Assembly: GCA_900550955.1 (NCBI GenBank)
Contig: URUF01000039.1
Span: 1-20,952 of the forward strand
DNA length: 20,952 bases
Direction of reading: 5' to 3'
From: an uncultured Eubacteriales bacterium
GTDB lineage: Bacteria; Bacillota; Clostridia; Christensenellales; Aristaeellaceae
Below are positions 6,612 to 13,778 of the stretch, in pieces (positions within the stretch are counted from its first letter, which is position 1; each line of letters opens with the position of its first letter). The notes beneath the pieces were generated by a model. It ran no database searches. It saw only the letters and a list, made by a program, of their open reading frames with translations, and had not been told where the DNA came from. Made by a program: the position numbers and the translations under genes.

Positions 6612-7106
6612 TTAGCCCCGCGCCTGTTTTTCCAAAGCGCCTATGAAATCCTTGTACAGGCCCGGCGTGGAATCGGGTATCAGGGTCGCGCCCACGCACT
6701 TTTGGTAAAACGCCTGCGGCCCCACGCCGCCGATGACGGCGTAAACGTAGCCCTCCTCGCGCAGGGCGCGCAGCGCTCTTATCAACAGCGCCTTGCCTAT
6801 GCCCATGCCCTGGTAGCTTTCCAGCACCTTTGTTGGACCGAAGAAATCCGGCGCGGTGGCGTTGTAGCACGCATAGCCGATGATTTTCGCGCCCTCGGTG
6901 GCAATAAAGCAGCTCACCGGCGTATGGGCAAAGCACACGTCGCATTCCCCCGCCGCGCTCAGGCTGGAATGCTCCTCAACCCACGCAACCACGCGTAGCT
7001 TGTCCGGCGCAAGCGCGCGGCGGATTTGGATATTCTTCTTCTCTAGCGCCTCCAAAAGCGCGTCCTCCTTGGGCAGCTTCAACAAATCAACCAGCATATC
7101 AGCCAT
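6612..7106 (-). CDS. glmA: GNAT acetyltransferase, likely glucosamine/glucosaminide N-acetyltransferase
   Basis: 164 residues with a GNAT fold. The acetyl-CoA pyrophosphate loop is QGMGIGKAL at 99-107, followed by a long helix and a GVGPQAFYQKCVGA stretch near 126-140 typical of the last core strands. Specificity is inferred from context. It is translationally coupled to murK (8-base overlap), after nagZ. To my recollection this nagZ-murK-GNAT order is that of Clostridium acetobutylicum, whose GNAT (GlmA) acetylates free glucosamine and glucosaminides from de-N-acetylated peptidoglycan. That role fits here, because NagZ and MurK act on N-acetylated sugars. Start: ATG 7106 with GGGAGGA eight bases upstream. 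It is the last gene of the operon. Certainty is high for GNAT and moderate for GlmA. Confidence 0.72.
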   Translation of the reverse strand: MADMLVDLLKLPKEDALLEALEKKNIQIRRALAPDKLRVVAWVEEHSSLSAAGECDVCFAHTPVSCFIATEGAKIIGYACYNATAPDFFGPTKVLESYQGMGIGKALLIRALRALREEGYVYAVIGGVGPQAFYQKCVGATLIPDSTPGLYKDFIGALEKQARG

Positions 7107-8013
7107 GGCATTGTTCCTCCCATCGTAGTTTGGCCATCAGCGCCGCGCCCTGCGCCGCGTCCGCCCTTGGGGCAATGATCCGGGCGGCGGGCAGGCCCGC
7201 GTCAATCAGCGCTTCCACCTCCGCGCGCACGGGCGCGCATTTTTCCAAAATGCTGCCCATAAGGGCAACGTCCGCACCAGGCAGCCTTAGCCTGGTAAGC
7301 ACCGCCTTAAGCAGCGCATACAGCTCCTGCGCCGCGCGGCTGGCGATTTCTTCAGCCGCCGCGTCGCCCGCTTCCAGGGCGGGAGCCAGGAGCCTGGCAA
7401 ACCGCGCGATATCCGCCTTTTGGCGCTGCTGGCGGTATACGTAGCTCACAATGCTCTCCCGCGACGCGCCGCCCAGCTCCGCCGCTACCGCGGCTTCCAG
7501 CAGCGTGGCCGGGCCGCGCCCATCCTGCGCGCGCAGCACCGCCGAAAGAACGTCCCGGCCAATGGCATACCCGCTGCCTCCGTCGTCAATCAGATGGCCG
7601 CCTCCCCCGGCGCGCGCCGTTTGCCCCAGCCCGTTGCGCCCGCAGCAGATGGAGCCCGTGCCCGCGATCACCACGGCGCCCACGCCGCCCACCGCGCCGT
7701 ATAGCGCAATCTCGTGATCGCCTGCCAGCACAAGCCGTCCGCCATAGCCGTTTTGCGCCAGCAGCCGCCTAAGCAGCGCCCCGGCGCTTGGATTGCTTAC
7801 GCCCGCCGCGCCAATGCACAAAGCGGCGCACTCACCATGGGCGCGCATATAGCCAAGGCAATCCCACACAGTGCGCGCCACGGCTTCCGGCTCCGCGCCG
7901 TTCAGGTTCAGCGGGCCAAAGCGCGCCCGGGCCAGCACCGTGCCATGCGGGTCTATGCATACCACGGTAGTGCCGGTGCCTCCGCCGTCCCAGCCGGCCA
8001 GCAGCATTCCCAT
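7099..8013 (-). CDS. murK: MurNAc/GlcNAc kinase, BadF/BadG family
   Basis: 304 residues with the ASKHA ATPase fold. The first phosphate loop DGGGTGTT is at 9-16, the likely catalytic aspartate D100 (AGDHEIALYGA), the second phosphate loop GTGS at 118-121, and the family motif DDGGSGYAIGR at 143-153. The family includes human NAGK and the clostridial MurK, which phosphorylates the 6-OH of MurNAc and GlcNAc. With nagZ upstream, a GNAT downstream and murQ in the same locus, MurK is the best reading: without a PTS, imported MurNAc has to be phosphorylated in the cytoplasm before MurQ can act. Start ATG 8013 lies one base after the nagZ stop, with GGGAG nine bases upstream inside nagZ. A plain GlcNAc kinase is the alternative. 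Confidence 0.85.
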   Translation of the reverse strand: MGMLLAGWDGGGTGTTVVCIDPHGTVLARARFGPLNLNGAEPEAVARTVWDCLGYMRAHGECAALCIGAAGVSNPSAGALLRRLLAQNGYGGRLVLAGDHEIALYGAVGGVGAVVIAGTGSICCGRNGLGQTARAGGGGHLIDDGGSGYAIGRDVLSAVLRAQDGRGPATLLEAAVAAELGGASRESIVSYVYRQQRQKADIARFARLLAPALEAGDAAAEEIASRAAQELYALLKAVLTRLRLPGADVALMGSILEKCAPVRAEVEALIDAGLPAARIIAPRADAAQGAALMAKLRWEEQCHG

Positions 8014-8014
8014 C

Positions 8015-9568
8015 TCACTCTGCTCCCTTTTCAAGCGGCAGCCTGCCCATGGGGCGGCATTCGCCCCTGAGCACGCGCGCGGCAATCTCCATGCTTTCTT
8101 CGTCGTATTGGTATACCGCCAGGCCCGCCACGCCCTTGGGCAGGGCCAACAGGTCGTAGGGGTTGCGCAGCGCCACGCACACCACGGGCGCGGCGTTCAG
8201 CCGGGCCAGCGCCTCCACCAGCCTGAGCTGCCCCTGCTTGATATGTCCGTTGTAGGTGCCTACCACAATGGCGCTGGGCCTGCCTACCTGCGCGCAAATA
8301 CCGGCGATTTGCGCATCGTCCGGGTCGGCGGGCGTAGGAATGGCCCTGCCGCCCAGCCATGCCTGCATGGTGCGCGGGAAGCTCACGCGCTCATCCTCCG
8401 GGTTGGAAGCAATGGTTGGCCTAAAGGGATGGCAGCCCAAAAACAGAGGGTCGCGCCCCAGCGGCGGCAGCGTGCCGCACGCCAGCGCCACGCCTTGCTC
8501 CATCATATGCCGCACCGCCTCGCGGTGCTCCCGGCGCCCCACGATGGAGGCCGCGTCCCGGGGGCTAGGCTTTAGCGCCTGCTTGCAGCGTATGATCTTC
8601 TCCACGGAGGCCTCCATCTCCTCCATAGGCAGCCGCCCGCTCTCCACCGCCGCTTTAAGCGCCTCGCATCCCTGGCGCGCATACGCAATGCTGTGGGAGG
8701 TGAACATCATGTCCACGCCCGCGCAGGCGGCCGCCACAATGCCGTTCACCGTGCCGTAATACGTCTGGATGGCCTGCATCATCATGCAGTCGGATACCAC
8801 AAGCCCCTTGAAGCCCATCCGCTCCTTCAACAGGCCCGTAATGATGCGGCGGGACATCGTAGCCGGTATGCCATCCGGCTCCAGCTCTGGAAACAGGATG
8901 TGCGTGGTCATTACGGCGGGCACGCCCGCCGCAATGGCCGCACGGAAGGGCGCAAGCTCGCAGTTTTCCAATTCCGCAAGCGTTTTATCTACCCTAGGCA
9001 AGCTCAAATGGGAATCCAGCGCCGTATCCCCATGCCCCGGAAAATGCTTGGCGCAGCTCAAAACCCCGCCCTCCGTAAGGCCGCGTACCATCTCCGCCCC
9101 GTAGCGGCTCACGGTTTCGGGCGTATCGCCATAGCTGCGCACGCCAATGGCCGGGTTATGCGGGTTGGAGTTCACATCCATCACCGGGGCCAGGTCAAAG
9201 TTCACGCCCAGGGCGCTCAGCTCCCGGCCCGTAATCAACCCCGCCAAATATGCATTGTGCGGATCTCCCGTGGCGGACACGCACATGGCGCTGGGAACCA
9301 CAGCCGCGTCCGCGCCCAGGCGGCTCACCACGCCGCCCTCCTGGTCGATGGTGATAAAAGCCGGCAGGCCGGTGGCCTCGTTCACCATTTCCTGCAAATC
9401 CCCGCACAGCCGCTTTAGCTGGGCGTTATCGCGGATGTTTTCGGCAAACAGGATGATATTGCCCACATAGCATTCCCGCACCAGGTCCCGCAGTTCCTGG
9501 GGTATTTCATAGCCGGGAAACCCTACCACCAGCCGTTGGCCAATCATTCTTTCCAGCGTCATATGCAT
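8015..9568 (-). CDS. nagZ: Beta-N-acetylglucosaminidase NagZ, glycoside hydrolase family 3
   Basis: 517 residues: a GH3 barrel (1 to about 340) plus a C-terminal domain of about 170, like the two-domain B. subtilis enzyme. It removes non-reducing GlcNAc from MurNAc. Seen: TIDQEGGVVSRLG at 73-85, KHFPGHGDT at 174-182, the D185-x-H187 acid/base loop special to NagZ, and VVSD with nucleophile D260. No signal peptide or membrane segment is present, so it should act in the cytoplasm on imported or recycled fragments. Start: ATG 9568 (MHM) eight bases after GAGGAGG. It is 13 bases behind namZ and one base ahead of murK. Confidence 0.93.
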   Translation of the reverse strand: MHMTLERMIGQRLVVGFPGYEIPQELRDLVRECYVGNIILFAENIRDNAQLKRLCGDLQEMVNEATGLPAFITIDQEGGVVSRLGADAAVVPSAMCVSATGDPHNAYLAGLITGRELSALGVNFDLAPVMDVNSNPHNPAIGVRSYGDTPETVSRYGAEMVRGLTEGGVLSCAKHFPGHGDTALDSHLSLPRVDKTLAELENCELAPFRAAIAAGVPAVMTTHILFPELEPDGIPATMSRRIITGLLKERMGFKGLVVSDCMMMQAIQTYYGTVNGIVAAACAGVDMMFTSHSIAYARQGCEALKAAVESGRLPMEEMEASVEKIIRCKQALKPSPRDAASIVGRREHREAVRHMMEQGVALACGTLPPLGRDPLFLGCHPFRPTIASNPEDERVSFPRTMQAWLGGRAIPTPADPDDAQIAGICAQVGRPSAIVVGTYNGHIKQGQLRLVEALARLNAAPVVCVALRNPYDLLALPKGVAGLAVYQYDEESMEIAARVLRGECRPMGRLPLEKGAE

Positions 9569-9581
9569 TTTCCCATCCTCC

Positions 9582-10727
9582 TCACTGATACAGATGATAG
9601 GGCCGCGCGCGCAGCGCGAACGCTTCGCTTTGCCGCTGCCATTGATCCAGCAGCACATCCACGGGCACGCCCTCGCGCAGCTCGCTCCCGCCGGCGAGCA
9701 GGTCGATCATCGGCCTGCCCTCCTCCCCGGCGGGCGGATTGAAGGCAAAGCTTTCAGGATACATCCGGCGGATCAAATCCATCAATTCCACCGCCACGCG
9801 CACGGCCTCATAGGCGCGCGCGTCCGTCAGGTGCAAATGTACGCCATGGCACATATCGCCCGCGTATTTGCTGGCCGTGGGCGTAAAGTGCGCCTCCGTG
9901 ACCAGCAAACCGGGCCAGTTTCTTGCGCGCGCCGCGTCGCATAGCGCCTCCGCGTCAATGTAGGGCGCGCCGATCAACGCAAAGGGATCGGCCGTGCCGC
10001 GCCCCTCGCTCACGTTTGTGCCCTCAAACAGGCAGGTGCCCGCGTAATGCATCGCATTGGAAAAATGCGGAATGGCCGGGCTTGGCATCAGGAAGGGATA
10101 GCCCAGCTGCGGAAACAGCATTTCCCGCCGCCAGCCCTGCATGGGAATCACCGTGAGGCGGCAGCCGGTTTTGCGCTCATCGTTTGCCATGCGGGCCAAT
10201 TCGCCCGCCGTAAGGCCGTAGCGAACAGGCATATCATAGCTTCCCACAAAGCTCTCAAACCCCTTTTGCAGCAGGCCGCCCTCCACGCGCAGGCCGCCCA
10301 GGGGGTTGGGCCTGTCCAGCACAATAAGCTCCTTATCAAAGCGGGCGCAGTCCTCCAGCGCATACAACAGCGTGCTCACATAGGTGTAAAACCGAAGGCC
10401 CAAATCCTGTATGTCATATACCAGCGCGTCCACGCCGCGCACCATGTCCTCCGTAAGGCGCTTGCTGTCCTTGCGGTACAGGCTGTACACCGGAAGGCCC
10501 GTGCGCCGGTCGCGCTCCACGCCCTCCACGATTTCCCCGGCCGCCGCCGCGCCGCGCACGCCGTGCTCCGGGCCGTACAGCGCGCGCAAATCGGCGCGCT
10601 CGCCCAGGGCCTCCGCCGAAAGCCGAAGCTGCCGGTCCGTGCCGGACGGCGAAAGAATCATGCCCAAGCGCTTCCCCTGAAATACCCTAGGATATTCCTT
10701 GATCCGTTCAATTCCCAATGCAAACAT
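9582..10727 (-). CDS. namZ: Exo-beta-N-acetylmuramidase NamZ (DUF1343, GH171), apparently cytoplasmic
   Basis: 381 residues with the DUF1343 signatures: GPEHGVRG at 52-59 (its Glu is, from memory, the proposed catalytic residue), YDIQDLGLRFYTY at 104-116, DRPNPLGG near 137-144, and the FEGTNVSEGRGT stretch near 231-242. NamZ enzymes release MurNAc from the non-reducing end of peptidoglycan chains and are the counterpart of NagZ. The B. subtilis protein is exported; this one begins directly with the mature fold and has no signal peptide. Start: ATG 10727 with AAGGTGAG upstream; a TTG/ATG further back at 10769 would run through the divergent promoter. It is first gene of namZ-nagZ-murK-glmA. 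I found no convincing own -10/-35 pair in the divergent region. Confidence 0.9.
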   Translation of the reverse strand: MFALGIERIKEYPRVFQGKRLGMILSPSGTDRQLRLSAEALGERADLRALYGPEHGVRGAAAAGEIVEGVERDRRTGLPVYSLYRKDSKRLTEDMVRGVDALVYDIQDLGLRFYTYVSTLLYALEDCARFDKELIVLDRPNPLGGLRVEGGLLQKGFESFVGSYDMPVRYGLTAGELARMANDERKTGCRLTVIPMQGWRREMLFPQLGYPFLMPSPAIPHFSNAMHYAGTCLFEGTNVSEGRGTADPFALIGAPYIDAEALCDAARARNWPGLLVTEAHFTPTASKYAGDMCHGVHLHLTDARAYEAVRVAVELMDLIRRMYPESFAFNPPAGEEGRPMIDLLAGGSELREGVPVDVLLDQWQRQSEAFALRARPYHLYQ

Positions 10728-10740
10728 TGTTCTTCTCACC

Positions 10741-10770
10741 TTGACAAACAAAATTCCAAATGTGTACAAT
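10741..10770 (+). promoter_or_regulatory. Promoter of anmK-murR
   Basis: TTGACA (10741-10746), 18 bases, TACAAT (10765-10770) with TGTG just before the -10 box. Transcription would begin near 10777, about 30 bases before the anmK start. Confidence 0.82.
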
Positions 10771-10783
10771 GGATTTAGAAATT
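10751..10783. promoter_or_regulatory. Putative MurR operator
   Basis: AAATTCCAAAT (10751-10761) and ATTTAGAAATT (10773-10783) form an inverted repeat with 9 of 11 positions matching, separated by 11 bases. The centre at 10767 contains TGTACA and lies on the -10 box of anmK. An RpiR-type dimer bound there could block anmK-murR and also the divergent namZ operon. Binding by MurR is inferred from position only. Confidence 0.5.
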
Positions 10784-10806
10784 ATTTTTCATCGGAGGAA
10801 CCAGGT

Positions 10807-11988
10807 ATGAACCGCCTGCTCAAGCTATTGGAAAAACCCTCCCTGTTGGTGATCGGCCTGATGAGCGGCACCTCCGCCGACGGCATGGACGCCGCGCTCA
10901 CGCGCATTGAGGGCTTTGGCCCATGCACGCGCGTAACCCAGCTTGCCTTCGTATCGCTGCCCTATCCCTCCCAGGTGCGGGAGGCCATTTTTCGCCTGGC
11001 AGGCGGGGAAAGCGGCGGCTCGCATGAGCTGAGCCTGTTCCATTTCCTGCTTGGCAGGCTCTCGCTGGAGGCCTGCCAGGCCGTGTGCCAGGCTGCCGGA
11101 ATCGCGCCCGGCGATGTGGATCTGGTGGGCAGCCATGGCCAAACCCTGTACCATGCGCCCGTTTCGGAAGAATACCTAGGCTATCATGTGCGCGCCACCC
11201 TTCAGCTGGGCGAGCCCTCCGTCATCTGCGAGGGCCTGGGCTGCCCCGTGGTGAGCGACTTCCGCGTGCGCGACATGGCGGCCGGCGGCCTGGGCGCGCC
11301 GCTGGTGCCCTACACCGAATACCTGCTCTATCACAGCGATACGCAAACCATCGGCCTGCAAAACATCGGCGGCATCGGCAACCTGACGGTGTTGCCCGCG
11401 GGCGGCAGCCTGGAAAATACCTATGCCTTTGATACCGGCCCCGGCAACATGGTCATGGACCAGCTGGCGGAGCGCGCCACCCATGGCAAGCAGCGCTTTG
11501 ATAACGGCGGCCTCCTGGCCGCTTCCGGCACGGCAAGCCCTTCCCTGCTGGCCTTTTTGCTGGATGACCCCTATCTTTTAAAGCAGCCGCCCAAAACCAC
11601 AGGCCGCGAGGCCTACGGCCGCGCTTATGTGGATAGGCTTTGCGCCAAAGGGCGCGAGCTTGGGCTTTCGGACGCGGATATGCTGGCGACGGCTACGCGC
11701 TTTACCGCCGAATGCATTCGCATCGCCGTGGAGCGCTTCTGCCCCGAGCGTCCCGATACGCTGGTGGTGGGCGGGGGCGGCAGCCGCAACCCCGTGCTAA
11801 TGGGCTTTTTAAAGCAGCTTCTGCCCATGCCCGTTCTCACCAACGAAAACCTAGGCTATGATAGCGACGCCAAAGAGGCCGTCGCCTTCGCCATCCTGGC
11901 CAACGAATGCATCCACGGCGTATGCAACAACGTACCGGCCGCCACCGGCGCAAGGCATCCCGTCGTAATGGGGAAGGTGAGCCTGTGA
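10807..11988 (+). CDS. anmK: Anhydro-N-acetylmuramic acid kinase
   Basis: 393 residues, slightly longer than the usual 370-390. AnmK opens the 1,6-anhydro ring of anhydroMurNAc and phosphorylates it to MurNAc-6-P, the substrate of MurQ. Seen: GLMSGTSADGMD at 17-28, SHGQTLYHAP near 112-121, an FDTGPGNMVMD stretch near 209-219 and the adenosine-site GGGGSRNPVLM near 322-332. ATG 10807 has GGAGG eight bases upstream; the frame is open further back but through its own promoter. It overlaps murR by four bases. AnmK handles lytic-transglycosylase products and is best known from Gram-negative bacteria, so it implies a supply of anhydro-muropeptides, from the cell itself or from neighbours. Confidence 0.95.
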   Translation: MNRLLKLLEKPSLLVIGLMSGTSADGMDAALTRIEGFGPCTRVTQLAFVSLPYPSQVREAIFRLAGGESGGSHELSLFHFLLGRLSLEACQAVCQAAGIAPGDVDLVGSHGQTLYHAPVSEEYLGYHVRATLQLGEPSVICEGLGCPVVSDFRVRDMAAGGLGAPLVPYTEYLLYHSDTQTIGLQNIGGIGNLTVLPAGGSLENTYAFDTGPGNMVMDQLAERATHGKQRFDNGGLLAASGTASPSLLAFLLDDPYLLKQPPKTTGREAYGRAYVDRLCAKGRELGLSDADMLATATRFTAECIRIAVERFCPERPDTLVVGGGGSRNPVLMGFLKQLLPMPVLTNENLGYDSDAKEAVAFAILANECIHGVCNNVPAATGARHPVVMGKVSL

Positions 11989-12854
11989 CCAGCATTGAGC
12001 TTCGCACCCGCGCCGTGTTCGATACCCTGTGCCCGGCGGAAAAGAAGGTGGCCTCCTACTTCCTTTCCCATGTGGACAACCTGTTCCACATGCCCATCGC
12101 TGCCCTGGCGGAGGCGGCGGGCGTAAGCCAGGTCGCCTGGGTGCGCTTTAGCAAAACGCTCGGCTTTTACGGCCTGAAGGATTTGAAAAAGCAGCTTTTT
12201 TCCGAGCTGAACGCGCAAAGCGACCCGCGCCATGCCGCGCAGGAGCCGCTCTATGCGGATATCTCCGGCCATTCCACTGTGCAGCAAATGGCCGAAAACG
12301 TCAAAAGCGGGGGCATCCAGGCCATTGAGGATACCATCCGCCTGCTGGATCCCGACGTGATCAGCGAGGTTGCTGGCAAGATCATCCGCGCCAACTCGAT
12401 CAAGCTGTTTGGCGTGGGCGCGTCCGCCCTGGTGGCCGAGGACCTGTACCACAAGCTGCTGCGCATCGGCATGAACGTGGTGCACTGCATGGATTTTCAT
12501 GTTCAGCTCACCTATGCCGCCAACCTTACCCCGCGCGACGTGGCCATCTTCTTTTCCCACACCGGCGCTACCAGCGAGGTGGTGGAGGCCATGAAGATCG
12601 CCAAAACCTGCGGCGCCACGCTGGTAAGCGTTACGCAGTTTGGCAAGCGTCCCCTTGTTTCCATGGCGGATTATGCCCTGTATACCTCCTGCCCGGAGGT
12701 GTACCGCCGCAGCGGCGCCATGAGCAGCCGCATCGCCCAGCTAACGCTGGTAGATGTGCTCTACACCGCCGTTGCGCACCTGGATTATCACCGTGCGAAG
12801 GTGCGGCTTGAAAACAGCTACAATAGCTGCAAGCCGCACCGCCTAAACGAATAG
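11985..12854 (+). CDS. murR: RpiR-family regulator, likely MurR
   Basis: 289 residues. An N-terminal HTH_6 domain (1-77; helix-turn-helix near 39-62) is joined to a sugar-isomerase (SIS) domain (about 130-265) with a FGVGASALVAEDL start and a SHTGATSEVVEA phosphosugar-binding loop at 191-202. MurR proteins sense MurNAc-6-P and repress MurNAc catabolic genes; here the ligand is inferred from the locus. Start: GTG 11985, overlapping the anmK stop as GTGA, with GGGGAAGGTGAG upstream; coupling would make both at similar levels. It is convergent with murQ (five bases between the stops). Its last 20 codons contain a large hairpin and its terminator lies inside murQ. Confidence 0.88.
   Translation: MTSIELRTRAVFDTLCPAEKKVASYFLSHVDNLFHMPIAALAEAAGVSQVAWVRFSKTLGFYGLKDLKKQLFSELNAQSDPRHAAQEPLYADISGHSTVQQMAENVKSGGIQAIEDTIRLLDPDVISEVAGKIIRANSIKLFGVGASALVAEDLYHKLLRIGMNVVHCMDFHVQLTYAANLTPRDVAIFFSHTGATSEVVEAMKIAKTCGATLVSVTQFGKRPLVSMADYALYTSCPEVYRRSGAMSSRIAQLTLVDVLYTAVAHLDYHRAKVRLENSYNSCKPHRLNE
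12800..12840. repeat. Long hairpin in the 3' end of murR
   Basis: An 11-bp perfect stem (12800-12810 with 12830-12840) is topped by a CAGCT/AGCTG stem (12815-12819 with 12825-12829). It sits in the last codons of murR and, read leftward, 20-60 bases beyond the murQ stop. No T-run follows leftward, so it is not a classical terminator of the murQ transcript, but it is the only strong structure there. Confidence 0.6.
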
Positions 12855-12859
12855 GATAT

Positions 12860-13759
12860 CTAGCCTAGGTTTATGGCCCTGGAAATATGCCCGCGGGCGT
12901 TTTCCAGGGCTTTTTGCGCGCCCGCCTCATCCGTGTTCAAAAGCAGCATCACAATGGCCTGCTTGCAGTGAAAGCCGCATCTGCCAAGCGCCTCGCGCGC
13001 GGTGGCCGCGTCCGCACCCGTGGCTGTGCATACAATGGATACCGCGCGGTGCGTCAGCTTTTCATTGGTTGCCTGCACGTCCACCATCAGGTTGCCATAC
13101 ACCTTTCCAAGCTTTATCATCGCCGCGGTGGAAAGCATATTGAGCACCATCTTCTGTGCCGTGCCGCTTTTCATCCGGGTGGAGCCCGTTACCACCTCGG
13201 GCCCTGTAAGCGGGGCGATGCAAATATCCGCATGCCGTTGCATTTCGCTGTCATGGCAGCTGGTCAGGCCGATCACCACAGCGCCTAGGCTGCGTGCGTA
13301 ATCCATTGCGCCCAGCACATAGGGCGTGCGGCCGCTAGCGGCGATGCCCACCAGCGCGTCCGCGCCGGAAAACAGAATGGCCCGCAGGTCTCTTTCGCCT
13401 TGCTCGGGATGGTCCTCCGCGCCCTCAATGGCATGCGTAAGCGCCGTTTCGCCCCCGGCGATGACGCCCTGCACCATGCCGTAGGGCACGCCATAGGTGG
13501 GCGGGCATTCCGATGCGTCCAGCACGCCCAGCCGGCCGGACGTGCCTGCGCCGATATAAATCAGGCGGCCGCCAGCGGCCAGCTTCTCATAAATCGCGTC
13601 CACGGCTTGGGCGATATGCGGTATTTCCTTTGCCACCGCCTCCGCCACGCGCTGATCCTCCTGGTTGATCAGCCACAGGATTCCCTGTGTATCCTCTTGG
13701 TCGATATGGGCGGTCAGCGGATTGACCTGTTCGGTATCCAGCCCCTTCAACTGGATCAT
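12860..13759 (-). CDS. murQ: N-acetylmuramic acid 6-phosphate etherase
   Basis: 299 residues, full length. MurQ is a SIS-fold lyase that splits the lactyl ether of MurNAc-6-P into GlcNAc-6-P and D-lactate. Seen: IGAGTSGRLGVLDASECPPTYG across 69-90 with E84, and E115 in EGAEDHPEQG, equivalent to the two catalytic glutamates of E. coli MurQ; IAASGRTPYV near 139-148; GPEVVTGSTRMKSGTAQK near 186-203; TNEKL near 231-235. The start ATG 13759 follows GGAGAGG. It comes 19 bases after the second permease on the same strand, so it is co-transcribed with the importer. This is the strongest clue to what is imported. Its last codons contain the murR terminator in antisense. Confidence 0.97.
   Translation of the reverse strand: MIQLKGLDTEQVNPLTAHIDQEDTQGILWLINQEDQRVAEAVAKEIPHIAQAVDAIYEKLAAGGRLIYIGAGTSGRLGVLDASECPPTYGVPYGMVQGVIAGGETALTHAIEGAEDHPEQGERDLRAILFSGADALVGIAASGRTPYVLGAMDYARSLGAVVIGLTSCHDSEMQRHADICIAPLTGPEVVTGSTRMKSGTAQKMVLNMLSTAAMIKLGKVYGNLMVDVQATNEKLTHRAVSIVCTATGADAATAREALGRCGFHCKQAIVMLLLNTDEAGAQKALENARGHISRAINLG
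12876..12915 (+). terminator. Terminator of anmK-murR, embedded in murQ
   Basis: A 10-bp stem GCCCTGGAAA/TTTCCAGGGC (12876-12885 with 12901-12910) carries an inner GCCCGCGGGC palindrome and is followed by T5 (12911-12915). It lies wholly inside the antisense 3' coding end of murQ, 21 bases past the murR stop. No T-run is present in the murQ direction, so it stops only the rightward transcript. Confidence 0.88.
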
Positions 13760-13778
13760 ATTCGCCTCTCCTTCCGGG

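Noticed and set aside
9543..9582. Missing amidase or LD-carboxypeptidase hidden in the salvage operon
   Set aside because: Gaps between namZ, nagZ, murK and the GNAT are 13 bases, 1 base and an overlap, so there is no room for another gene.
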